Shown here piece after piece: positions 1 through 7,657 of a stretch of DNA of 25,310 nt (the stretch's first letter is position 1; the number at the start of each line of letters is the position of its first letter). This DNA is from DATLZC01 sp037444005 (GTDB taxonomy: Bacteria; Chloroflexota; Dehalococcoidia; DSTF01; JACRBR01). Location: the NCBI GenBank assembly GCA_037444005.1, contig JBBING010000028.1, positions 1 through 25,310 on the forward strand, given 5' to 3'. The translations under genes and the position numbers were made by a program. The notes beneath the pieces are model-generated. The model saw only the letters and a program-made list of their open reading frames with translations, was not told the DNA's origin and searched no databases.

Positions 1-81
1 ACCATACCAGAAGGCAGGCGCTGCTTCTATCCCACCAACCAAGAACCAGTCACGATCTGGCCGCGCGGTTCCCGCAAGCGT

Positions 82-110
82 TCGACCCAACGCACGGGGT
101 CGCGTAGAGT
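82..110 (+). promoter_or_regulatory. possible weak promoter of hemL
   Basis: A TCGACC (-35-like, 82-87) and a TAGAGT (-10-like, 105-110) are separated by 17 bases and point toward hemL. Each matches the sigma70 consensus at only four of six positions, so this is a weak call. Nothing else convincing is seen in bases 1-145, and the promoter could lie outside the window. Confidence 0.25.
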
Positions 111-184
111 GAGGGAGGTCCGTCCGAAGGCGTCGCAGGCGGCGGATGTCATGGCGGCGCCAGGAGAGGAGATGGGACATCATC

Positions 185-1486
185 GTGTCGCGATCGCATG
201 AACGCAGCCGCGAGATTTTCGCTCGGTCCCTCGAACTCATGCCCGGCGGCGTGAACAGCCCCGTTCGCGCGTTCAAGTCCGTCGGTGGCGATCCCATCGT
301 CATCGCGTACGGACAGGGCTCGCACCTGTTCGACGTCGACGGCAACGAGTACATCGACTTTGTCTGCTCGTGGGGTCCGCTCATCCTGGGACATGCCCAT
401 CCCGCCATCGTCGAGGTGCTGCAGCGCGCGGCCGAGCGGGGCACGAGCTTCGGCGCGCCCACGGAGCTCGAGGCGGAGATGGCGCGCCTGGTAGTCGAAG
501 CTGTGCCGAGCATCGAACAGGTGCGGTTCGTCAACTCGGGCACCGAAGCGACGATGTCGGCCCTGCGCCTCGCCCGCGCCTACACGAAGCGCGACCTGAT
601 CGTGAAATTCGAGGGGTGCTACCACGGCCATGCCGACGGCCTGCTCGCGCGGGCGGGCTCGGGCGTCGCGACCCTGGGGCTCCCCGACAGCCCGGGCGTG
701 CCGGCCGCCTTTGCGGCGATGACGCTCACGGCCCCGTACAACGACGCCGACGCCGTGCGCGCGCTGTTCGAGGCCCGGGGCGAAGAGATCGCGGCGGTCA
801 TCGTCGAGCCCGTCGCAGGCAATATGGGCGTGGTGCCTCCCGAGCCCGGCTTCCTCGAGGCCCTCCGGGAGCTGACGTCGGCGTACGGGGCGCTGCTCAT
901 CTTCGACGAAGTGATCACCGGCTTCCGCCTGGGCTACGGCGGCGCGCAGAAGCGCTACGGCGTCACGCCCGACCTGACCTGCCTCGGGAAAATCATCGGC
1001 GGCGGACTACCCGTGGGAGCGTACGGTGGCCGGCGGGACATCATGGAGCTCGTCGCGCCCAGCGGCCCGGTGTACCAGGCTGGAACGCTCTCGGGTAACC
1101 CGATGGCTATGGCGGCGGGCATCGTCACGCTACGGATTATCGACAACGAGGGCTTCTACGCCGTCGTGGATAGCCTCGCCCACGAGCTCGCCGAAGGGCT
1201 CCGCGACGCCGCGCTGGAGGCGGAGATCGACGTCCGGGTCAACATCGTCGGTTCGATGTTGACTTGCTTCTTTACGGACGCCCCCGTGCGCGATTACGCG
1301 TCCGCAAAGCGCGCCGATACGGATCGCTACGCCCGCTTCTTCCGGTCGATGCTCGACCAGGGGGTCTATCTGCCGCCATCCCAGTTCGAGGCCATGTTCA
1401 CCTGCATCGCGCACTCCACCGCCGACATCGGCCGGACCGTCGAAGCTGCCCGCGTCGCCTTCCGCTCGCTGCGGACCTCGACGTAG
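185..1486 (+). CDS. hemL: glutamate-1-semialdehyde 2,1-aminomutase
   Basis: This PLP enzyme converts glutamate-1-semialdehyde to 5-aminolevulinate, the second step of the C5 tetrapyrrole route after HemA. The family signatures are clear: PGGVNSPVRAF near the N terminus, FVNSGTEATMSALRLAR, IFDEVITGFR (cofactor-binding Asp), and LGKIIGGGLPVGAYGG, whose Lys (about residue 269 from this start) forms the Schiff base. The length of about 433 residues is normal. I chose the GTG at 185 because a GGAGAGGAG ribosome site lies upstream and the protein then begins just before the usual start of the family. An in-frame ATG at 146 adds 13 residues (SWRRQERRW-type) that look unlike HemL, but it cannot be excluded. 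The gene stands alone on the + strand, while the other hem genes form an operon on the - strand about 0.7 kb away. Confidence 0.95.
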   Translation: MSRSHERSREIFARSLELMPGGVNSPVRAFKSVGGDPIVIAYGQGSHLFDVDGNEYIDFVCSWGPLILGHAHPAIVEVLQRAAERGTSFGAPTELEAEMARLVVEAVPSIEQVRFVNSGTEATMSALRLARAYTKRDLIVKFEGCYHGHADGLLARAGSGVATLGLPDSPGVPAAFAAMTLTAPYNDADAVRALFEARGEEIAAVIVEPVAGNMGVVPPEPGFLEALRELTSAYGALLIFDEVITGFRLGYGGAQKRYGVTPDLTCLGKIIGGGLPVGAYGGRRDIMELVAPSGPVYQAGTLSGNPMAMAAGIVTLRIIDNEGFYAVVDSLAHELAEGLRDAALEAEIDVRVNIVGSMLTCFFTDAPVRDYASAKRADTDRYARFFRSMLDQGVYLPPSQFEAMFTCIAHSTADIGRTVEAARVAFRSLRTST

Positions 1487-1536
1487 CCGCCACGCATCCT
1501 GTAACGAGCCTGTCGACGCCCCCGTTGGATCGCTGG

Positions 1537-2214
1537 ATGGACCGGCTCCGAAGAGCAGGCGTGATGGTTTCGTCTCGCGGTGCGGTGATCGTTATGGAAA
1601 GCAGCGCCGCCGTCGCGGCGCTGGCTGCCCTCGCGCTCGCGGCGGCCCGCTCCTCAGTTGCGGCGGCCGTTCTTTCCGTCGTCGCGCTGGCGGGCGTGGC
1701 TCTCGGAGCGTGGGCGCTGCGGCGGAAGCGACGCCTGGCTCCGGCCGAGGGCCCGCCAGACGGAACGCTGGCCCTTCGCGACGCGGCGACCGGCCTGCAC
1801 GCCGAGTGGTATCTGCGGCTGCGGGCCCATGAAGAACTTCGGCGGTCGAGCCGCCATCGCCTTCCCCTCACCATCGTCAGTCTCTGGAGCGACGACGATG
1901 CGCAGTTCCGCCGTCTCGCCGCCACACTGCGGACGCAGTTGCGGGCGGGAGAGCTGGCGGCTCCCTTCGGCCATCTCCACATCGTGTGCCTGCTCCCGGG
2001 CACGAGCGCCGTGGGGGCGATGGGTATGGTCGCCCGGATTCTGAGCGAGGCGGGGGTACGCGCCCAGGTCGGCGTCGCGCAAACGCGCGGAGCCGACGAT
2101 ACGCTGGGGGACCTGCTCGAGCGGGCGCGCCGGGGCAGGACGAGCCTCGGCCCCATGACGCCGAAGCTCAGCGTGATCCGGAACGCAGGCGGCGAGGCCG
2201 GGTCCGCGCGCTAG
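1537..2214 (+). CDS. small membrane protein with degenerate GGDEF-like domain
   Basis: The start is uncertain: ATGs at 1537, 1564 and 1594 are all possible and none has a strong ribosome site. From 1537 the protein has about 225 residues. An Ala/Val/Leu-rich stretch (about 23-60) could form one or two membrane helices and ends in a basic RRKRR. It is followed by a domain whose layout matches a diguanylate cyclase: DAATGLHAEWYLRLRAHEELRRSSR resembles the usual D-x-LTGL-N-R-Y opening helix, then comes a beta strand (LTIVSLW) and ELAAPFGHLHIVCLLPGT, where an active enzyme would have R-x-GGDEF. The signature is GHLHI, so no metal or GTP site remains. The family assignment is inference from this spacing. 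The fold may bind a nucleotide, or act as a protein-interaction or sensor module. The stop codon overlaps that of convergent hemB. Confidence 0.65.
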   Translation: MDRLRRAGVMVSSRGAVIVMESSAAVAALAALALAAARSSVAAAVLSVVALAGVALGAWALRRKRRLAPAEGPPDGTLALRDAATGLHAEWYLRLRAHEELRRSSRHRLPLTIVSLWSDDDAQFRRLAATLRTQLRAGELAAPFGHLHIVCLLPGTSAVGAMGMVARILSEAGVRAQVGVAQTRGADDTLGDLLERARRGRTSLGPMTPKLSVIRNAGGEAGSAR

Positions 2215-3218
2215 CGGCTCGCGACGTCACCGCGAAGCCAGCGCGCCGCCTCTTTCGCGTGGTAGGTGATGATGATATCGGCGCCGGCCCGTTTGATGGC
2301 CGTCAGGATCTCGAGCGTCGCTCGCTGCTCGTCGACCCATCCCTGCCGCGCGGCCGCCTTCACCATCGAGTACTCCCCGCTCACGTTGTAGGCGGCGAGC
2401 GGATGATCGAATCGCGCTCGCGCGCGGGCGAGCACATCGAGATAGGCCAGCGCGGGCTTCACCATGACGATGTCGGCCCCTTCCTCGATATCGATCGCGA
2501 TCTCGCGCAGCGCCTCGCGCGCGTTGGGCGGGTCCATCTGATAGCCGCGGCGGTCCCCGAACTGTGGCGCCGATTCAGCCGCGACCCGGAACGGGCCGTA
2601 GAAGGCCGACGCGTACTTGGCCGCGTACGCCATGATGGGCACTTGGGTGAAGCCCTCGCGGTCCAGCGCCTCACGGATGGCGGCGACCCTCCCGTCCATC
2701 ATGTCCGACGGGGCGACCATGTCTGCCCCCGCCCGTGCGTGAGACACCGCCGTGCGCGCCAGCAACTCCAGCGTCGCATCGTTGTCTACGGACTGCCCGC
2801 TCACGATCCCGCAGTGTCCGTGGGAGGTGTACTCGCACAGACAGACGTCGGTGATGACCACGAGGTCGGGCGCCGCGGCCTTCAGCGTCCGCACTGCCTG
2901 CTGCACGATGCCATCGTCGGCGTACGCTTCGGAACCGAATTCGTCTTTGGCCGCCGGCAGCCCGAAGAGCAGCACCGCGGGGATACCCAACCCTTGGAGC
3001 TCGGCCGCTTCGCGCGGAAGTAGATCGACGCTGAGCTGGAACTGCCCCGGCATCGCCTCGATCTCGCGGCGAGTGTCGCGGCCGTGCATGACGAACAGGG
3101 GATACACGAAATCGGCGGGCGACAGACGGGTCTCCCGCGCGAGCTGCCGCAGACCTTCGGACTGCCGCAGACGGCGTGTCCGGGCGAATCCCGTGCGGGT
3201 CCGCAGTTCCGCGATCAT
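2211..3218 (-). CDS. hemB: delta-aminolevulinic acid dehydratase (porphobilinogen synthase)
   Basis: HemB condenses two 5-aminolevulinates to porphobilinogen. The 335-residue protein is of normal length. A cysteine triad in DVCLCEYTSHGHCG (C126, C128, C136) marks the zinc-dependent type. SDMMDGR follows, then the two active-site lysines in AYAAKYASAFYGPFR (K201) and VMVKPALAYLD (K254). The longer open frame extends upstream to 3374, but the true start is the ATG at 3218, which overlaps the cobA-hemD stop as ATGA, so translation is probably coupled. This is the last gene of the operon. Its stop shares the palindrome CTAG with the stop of the convergent GGDEF-like gene. Confidence 0.97.
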   Translation of the reverse strand: MIAELRTRTGFARTRRLRQSEGLRQLARETRLSPADFVYPLFVMHGRDTRREIEAMPGQFQLSVDLLPREAAELQGLGIPAVLLFGLPAAKDEFGSEAYADDGIVQQAVRTLKAAAPDLVVITDVCLCEYTSHGHCGIVSGQSVDNDATLELLARTAVSHARAGADMVAPSDMMDGRVAAIREALDREGFTQVPIMAYAAKYASAFYGPFRVAAESAPQFGDRRGYQMDPPNAREALREIAIDIEEGADIVMVKPALAYLDVLARARARFDHPLAAYNVSGEYSMVKAAARQGWVDEQRATLEILTAIKRAGADIIITYHAKEAARWLRGDVASR

Positions 3219-4786
3219 GGCGTCCTCCGTTCTGGTCCGCGGGCAACCTGCACCCGTTTCTCGAAGGCCTCCTCGAGGGCGCGAACGAGGCCGGGGATGG
3301 TGTGCTCGCGAGCCACGATGGCCGGTTCGAGCCCCGCCTCTTTCACCGCCTGAGCCGTGACTGGCCCGATGCACGCGATGGTCACCCGCTCGAGCGGCGA
3401 CACGTCGCCCCCAAGCAGCTCGACGAGATGCCGCACACTCGACGACGACGCGAAGGTCGCGATATCGATCTCGCCCGAACGCAGGGCCTGCAGCCCTTCC
3501 GCCTCGGGATCGGGTGTCGCCGGCCGGTAGAGCGGCACGTCGTCGACCTGCACGGCGCCCAGCGCCCGGATGCCATCGACGAGCGCGTCGCGCCCTTCGG
3601 AAGAGCGAGGAATCAGGACGCGCGCGCCGCTGAGGGGAACCGGCGCCGCCCGCAGCGCCTCCAGCAGCCCTTCTGCGGTGTACGTCTCCGCGACGACGTC
3701 AGCGACGACGCCATGCGCTTCGAGAGCCGACGCCGTGCCGGGCCCGATGGCCGCGACCCGGCTGGCCACAGAGCGGGCGTCGCGCCGAGCCTCCCGCAGC
3801 AGGCCGAAGAACAGCCGTACCCCGTTCGCGCTCGTGAAGATGGTGAGCGCATAGGCGCCGGCGGCGAGCCGTTCGAAGACCTCACGAAGCGCCGCAGCGT
3901 CCACCAGCGGCTCGATCGCGATGGCCGGCAGCTCGACCGGCAAGGCGCCTGCCGCTTCCAGCATCCTGGCGAGTTCGCTGGCCTGCTCGCGCGTGCGAGT
4001 GATGAGCACCCGCTTGCCGAAGAGCGGCCGGTCGTCGAACCAGCGCAACTGGTCGCGCAACCGGGCCACGTCGCCCACCACGGTCACCGCGGGGCTCGTG
4101 ACGCCCGCCTCGGCCGCCCGCGCGACGATGTCGGACAGCGTGCCCGTCACCGTGCGCTGGTTCGCGAGCGTTCCCCACTGTACGACCGCCGCCGGCGTCT
4201 CGGGCGAACGCCCGCCTTCGACCAGGAGCTCCACCACCTGCGGTAGCGTCTTCGTGCCCATGAGAAGCACGATGGTGTCGACCGCGGTCGCGAGCCGCCG
4301 CCAGTCGACGGCCTCGTCTCCCTTCGTCGGGTCCTCGTGTCCCGTGACCACGGCGAACGACGACGCCAGGCCGCGGTGCGTCACCGGGATGCCCGCGTAC
4401 GCCGGCGCCGCCACCGCCGACGTGACGCCGGGAACGATGCGGAACGGGATCCCCGCTGCTCGCAGCGCCAGCGCTTCTTCGCCGCCGCGTCCGAAGACGA
4501 AGGGATCGCCGCCTTTGAGCCGCACCACCCGCTTGCCTTCGAGCGCCTTCTCGACCAGGAGAGCGTTGATCTGGTCCTGCGCCATCGTGTGGCGGTCCGG
4601 AAGCTTCCCGACGTACACGCGTTCGCACGCGGGCGATGTGAACCGCTCGACGATGCGCGGGTCGACGAGCCGATCGTAGACGACGACCTCGGCCTCGCGG
4701 AGCGCCTCCACCGCGCCGAGAGTCAGCAGCGCAGGGTCACCGGGCCCTGCGCCCACCAGCGCGACGGGGTGCACCCGGCCGCTCAT
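3215..4786 (-). CDS. cobA-hemD: fused uroporphyrinogen-III C-methyltransferase / uroporphyrinogen-III synthase
   Basis: This is a 523-residue bifunctional protein. Residues 1-250 are a SAM-dependent methyltransferase (SUMT/CobA) with VGAGPGD (11-17), VVVYDRLV and RLKGGDPFVFGRGGEE (89-104); it makes precorrin-2 from uroporphyrinogen III. Residues 258 to about 515 are the HemD cyclase, opening with GKRVLITRTREQASELARMLEAAG and containing TSANGVRLFF; it closes and inverts hydroxymethylbilane to uroporphyrinogen III. The fusion places the branch-point intermediate directly on the siroheme/corrinoid side and is known in several bacterial groups. The ATG at 4786 overlaps the hemC stop as ATGA, and a strong GGAGGTG ribosome site lies inside the end of hemC. 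The C terminus overlaps the start of hemB in the same way. Confidence 0.96.
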   Translation of the reverse strand: MSGRVHPVALVGAGPGDPALLTLGAVEALREAEVVVYDRLVDPRIVERFTSPACERVYVGKLPDRHTMAQDQINALLVEKALEGKRVVRLKGGDPFVFGRGGEEALALRAAGIPFRIVPGVTSAVAAPAYAGIPVTHRGLASSFAVVTGHEDPTKGDEAVDWRRLATAVDTIVLLMGTKTLPQVVELLVEGGRSPETPAAVVQWGTLANQRTVTGTLSDIVARAAEAGVTSPAVTVVGDVARLRDQLRWFDDRPLFGKRVLITRTREQASELARMLEAAGALPVELPAIAIEPLVDAAALREVFERLAAGAYALTIFTSANGVRLFFGLLREARRDARSVASRVAAIGPGTASALEAHGVVADVVAETYTAEGLLEALRAAPVPLSGARVLIPRSSEGRDALVDGIRALGAVQVDDVPLYRPATPDPEAEGLQALRSGEIDIATFASSSSVRHLVELLGGDVSPLERVTIACIGPVTAQAVKEAGLEPAIVAREHTIPGLVRALEEAFEKRVQVARGPERRTP

Positions 4787-5700
4787 GTGCTCACCTCCGC
4801 GAGCGGCAAGCCGGCCCGCGCGGCCAGCTCCTCCGCCAGCGCGGCGCCGAGACGCTCGGCGTCCGCAGGCGCGCCGCGCAGCTCGCCGCGGACGACGGGT
4901 GCGCCCGGCCGCTCGGCCAGCGCGCCGATCACGCGAACCGAGCCCTGGTCGAGGGTCGCGTGCGCCCCGGCCGGGAACCGGCAGCCCGCCCCGAGACGGC
5001 GGAGAAACGCCCGTTCGGCCTCGATGCAGACGCGGGTGAGCTCGTGGTCGAGCGGCCGGAGCGCCTCGAGCGCGAGGTCGTCGCTGCCCCGCGCCTCCAC
5101 CGCCAGCGCTCCCTGGCCCACGGCCGGCGTTATCACCGCGGGATCGAACACTTCGGACGCCCGATGGGCGAGGCCCAGCCGCGACAGGCCGGCCATCGCG
5201 ACGACGATGGCGTCGTACGCGCCTTCATCGAGACGCCGCAGCCGCGTGTCGACGTTGCCGCGGATGTCGAGCGTGCGCAGGTCCGGGCGGAGGGCGAGCA
5301 CCTGCGCCGCGCGGCGTGCGCTTCCCGTCCCTACCCTGGCGCCGGGAGGATGCGCGGCGAGCGGCGCTCCGTCTCGCGACACCAGCGCATCCCTCGCGTC
5401 CGCCCGCTCGGGCACGGCCGCGATGACGAGGCCCAGAGGGAGCTCGGTGGGAAGGTCCTTCAGACTGTGCACCGCGAGATCGATCTCGCCCATGAGCAGG
5501 GCTTCTTCCAGCTCCTTCACGAAGACGCCCCTGCCGCCGAGCTCCGCCAGCGAGGTGCGCGTGTCGCGATCCCCCTCGGTGCGCACGATCCGGACACGGA
5601 CGTCCAGGTCGGGGTTGGCCGCGCGCAGCGCGTCGACGACGATGTCCGTCTGGGTCAGCGCAAGTTTGCTGCCGCGAGTGCCGACGACGAGCGCAGGCAC
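4783..5700 (-). CDS. hemC: hydroxymethylbilane synthase (porphobilinogen deaminase)
   Basis: HemC polymerises four porphobilinogens into hydroxymethylbilane. The 305-residue protein opens with VVGTRGSKLALTQ, carries the catalytic Asp in HSLKDLP (D82), the substrate-binding GNVDTRLRRL segment, and the dipyrromethane-cofactor cysteine in RLGAGCRFPAGA (C240). The start is GTG at 5700, three bases after the hemA stop. Its purine-rich ribosome site (GAGGAGGAG) is made by the codons for the acidic tail of HemA. Downstream it overlaps cobA-hemD by four bases. Confidence 0.96.
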   Translation of the reverse strand: MPALVVGTRGSKLALTQTDIVVDALRAANPDLDVRVRIVRTEGDRDTRTSLAELGGRGVFVKELEEALLMGEIDLAVHSLKDLPTELPLGLVIAAVPERADARDALVSRDGAPLAAHPPGARVGTGSARRAAQVLALRPDLRTLDIRGNVDTRLRRLDEGAYDAIVVAMAGLSRLGLAHRASEVFDPAVITPAVGQGALAVEARGSDDLALEALRPLDHELTRVCIEAERAFLRRLGAGCRFPAGAHATLDQGSVRVIGALAERPGAPVVRGELRGAPADAERLGAALAEELAARAGLPLAEVST

Positions 5701-5703
5701 CGG

Positions 5704-6984
5704 CTATGGCTCCTCCTCGTCCTCCGCGTCGTCAGCGACCCCCGGTCCGAGTTGAAAGAGCTCCCGCACGGCAGGAACGTAGCGCTCGCCGTCGCTCTCC
5801 TGTTTGAGGCGCAGGATGGGATCGTGCAGCAGACGCTTGACGATCGCCTCGCTCATCGCCTCGATGCGCCGCCGGGCGTTCTCATCGAGGCCGAGGCGCG
5901 GCAGGGTGCGTTTGAGCTCGGCTCGACGGATCGCTTCCGCCCGCTTCCGGAGCGCCGCAATCGTGGGAACCACCTGGAGCGAACGCAACCATTCGGAGAA
6001 TCGCGCCAGCTCCTCCTCGACGATGGCCTCGACCCGCTGGATCTCCGCCCTGCGCGCGTTCAGGTTGTCCCGCGCGACCGACCGCAGGTCATCGATGTCG
6101 AAGAGATGCACGCCGGGCAGCGCGCGCACCGCCGGGTCGACGTCGCGGGGCACAGCGATGTCGATGAGCAGCAGCGGCCGGCCATCGCCGTTCCGGCTGG
6201 ACCGCACCAGCTCGGGCCCGATGAGGAATTCCGAAGCTCCGGTCGACGTGATGACGATGTCCGCCTGGCCGAGGGCCCAGTCGAGCCGGTTGAACGGAAC
6301 CGGCGCGGCTCCAAGGTCGGTGGCGAGCTCCCGCGCACGCTCGAACGTCCGGCTCGTCACGAGCATCTGCCGCACGCCCGCTTCGGCGAGCGACCGCGCC
6401 GTGAGCTTGCCGGCGCCGCCGGCGCTCACCACGAGCACCGTGCTCGACGACAGGTCCCCCACCGTCTTTCGGGCCAGCGCCACCGCCGTGGAGCTCACCG
6501 ACACGGCATGCCGGCCGATGCCGGTCTCGTTGCGCGCCCGCCGCCCCACGCGGATGGCGCTGTGGAACAGCCGCGACAGCACGGCGTTGTGCGTTCGGGC
6601 AGCCGTCGCCGCGGCGAACGCGGACCGGACCTGCCCCAGAATCTCCGCCTCGCCCACGACCATGGACTCGACGCCAGCGGCGACCCGGAACAGATGACGC
6701 GCCGCTTCCTTCCCCGTGCGGACGTAGAAGGGCGCGCCCCCTTCGGGCGGAGATAGACCACGGGCGCGCGCCAGCGCCTCGATGACGGGCGCAGGGTCGC
6801 GCACCGGCCACCGACCCGTGAGATACACCTCGGTGCGGTTGCAGGTCGAGAGCACCGCCGCGCCTTCGTGGGCCTCTCTGAGCAGCTCCAGCGCCCGTCC
6901 CACTTCGTCCCCGTTCAGGGCGAAGCGCTCGCGCACGGCGACGGGCGCCGTCTTGTGGCTGATGCCGACCAGCGAGATATGCAC
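5704..6984 (-). CDS. hemA: glutamyl-tRNA reductase
   Basis: HemA reduces glutamyl-tRNA(Glu) to glutamate-1-semialdehyde with NADPH, the committed step of the C5 route; its product is the HemL substrate. Seen are the N-terminal LVGISHKTAPVAVRE, the nucleophilic cysteine in LSTCNRTEVY (C48), VVGEAEILGQVRSAF, and a nucleotide-binding stretch VLVVSAGGAGKLTARSLAEAG followed by a helical C-terminal dimerisation region. The length of 426 residues is typical. The start is GTG at 6984, four bases after the stop of the precorrin-2 dehydrogenase gene. The acidic end (DDAEDEEEP) doubles as the hemC ribosome site at DNA level. Confidence 0.97.
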   Translation of the reverse strand: MHISLVGISHKTAPVAVRERFALNGDEVGRALELLREAHEGAAVLSTCNRTEVYLTGRWPVRDPAPVIEALARARGLSPPEGGAPFYVRTGKEAARHLFRVAAGVESMVVGEAEILGQVRSAFAAATAARTHNAVLSRLFHSAIRVGRRARNETGIGRHAVSVSSTAVALARKTVGDLSSSTVLVVSAGGAGKLTARSLAEAGVRQMLVTSRTFERARELATDLGAAPVPFNRLDWALGQADIVITSTGASEFLIGPELVRSSRNGDGRPLLLIDIAVPRDVDPAVRALPGVHLFDIDDLRSVARDNLNARRAEIQRVEAIVEEELARFSEWLRSLQVVPTIAALRKRAEAIRRAELKRTLPRLGLDENARRRIEAMSEAIVKRLLHDPILRLKQESDGERYVPAVRELFQLGPGVADDAEDEEEP

Positions 6985-6988
6985 GGCT

Positions 6989-7657
6989 CTACCTCGGTTC
7001 CTCCGCGCCTACCGGCTCCGCCTCGCCGACGCCGTCGACGCCGAGCGCTCGCAGCAGATACGCGCGCGCCTCGTCGAAGCGCCGCTGCGCCAGCAGCGCC
7101 CGAAGCCTGGCGTCGATGGCTCGCTGCCACGTCTCCCGCTCGGGGCGGACGCCGCGCTCTCGCAACAGCGCCCGGACCTCGCCCAGCAGGTCGTTCAGCT
7201 CGGGAATCTCCTGCTCGAGATAGACCTCGAGCTCCTCGCGCAGCCGGCGCGCCATCGCAGGACTGCTTCCGCCGGTAGACGCCGCGAGCGTCACGCTGCC
7301 CTTGCGAACGACCGACGGCAGGATGAAATCGCAGTTGGGCGGGTCGTCGGCCGCGTTCACCCAGATGCGCTTTCGCTTCGCCTCGGCCGCGATGGCGGCG
7401 TTGGCGCTGCGGTCGTCGGTCGCGATCATGACCAGCTCGAAGCCGTCGATGTCGCCCTCCCGCCATTCGCGGGCGATGTGCTTGATGGCGCCCGCCGCCT
7501 TCAGCGCCTCGAGCTCCGGGTGCAGGCCGGGGCTCACGACCGTGACGTCCGCCTCGGCGGCGAGCAGCCCGCGCACCTTCTCGAGGCCGACCTCTCCCCC
7601 GCCTATGACGATGACCGGCCGTCCCTTCATCTCGAGGAAGATCGGGTAGTACGCCAT
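6989..7657 (-). CDS. precorrin-2 dehydrogenase (siroheme synthase N-terminal domain type)
   Basis: This 222-residue protein matches the Met8/CysG N-terminal family, which oxidises precorrin-2 to sirohydrochlorin with NAD and in some members also inserts iron. Visible are the dinucleotide-binding VIVIGGGEVGLEKVRGLL (15-32), the VNAADDPPNCDFILPSVV segment (about 100-117) containing the conserved Asp pair, and STGGSSPAMARRLREELE (127-144). The methyltransferase half of a CysG fusion is absent; that activity sits in the CobA part of the CobA-HemD protein two genes downstream. The ATG follows directly on the stop of the radical SAM gene with no gap. Whether this protein also chelates iron cannot be read from the sequence; no separate chelatase gene is visible in the window. 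Confidence 0.93.
   Translation of the reverse strand: MAYYPIFLEMKGRPVIVIGGGEVGLEKVRGLLAAEADVTVVSPGLHPELEALKAAGAIKHIAREWREGDIDGFELVMIATDDRSANAAIAAEAKRKRIWVNAADDPPNCDFILPSVVRKGSVTLAASTGGSSPAMARRLREELEVYLEQEIPELNDLLGEVRALLRERGVRPERETWQRAIDARLRALLAQRRFDEARAYLLRALGVDGVGEAEPVGAEEPR

Noticed and set aside
27..152. A 41-codon - strand frame divergent from hemL (ATG at 152, TAG at 27)
   Set aside because: It lies in the hemL leader, has no ribosome site, shows no recognisable motif and is short enough to occur by chance in high-GC DNA.
1264..1536. Upstream extension of the GGDEF-like protein frame inside the end of hemL
   Set aside because: The extra 91 residues are Arg/Pro-rich out-of-frame hemL sequence; the real gene begins after the hemL stop.
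3219..3374. N-terminal extension of the hemB frame
   Set aside because: It is out-of-frame cobA-hemD sequence. HemB homology begins at the ATG at 3218, which overlaps the previous stop.
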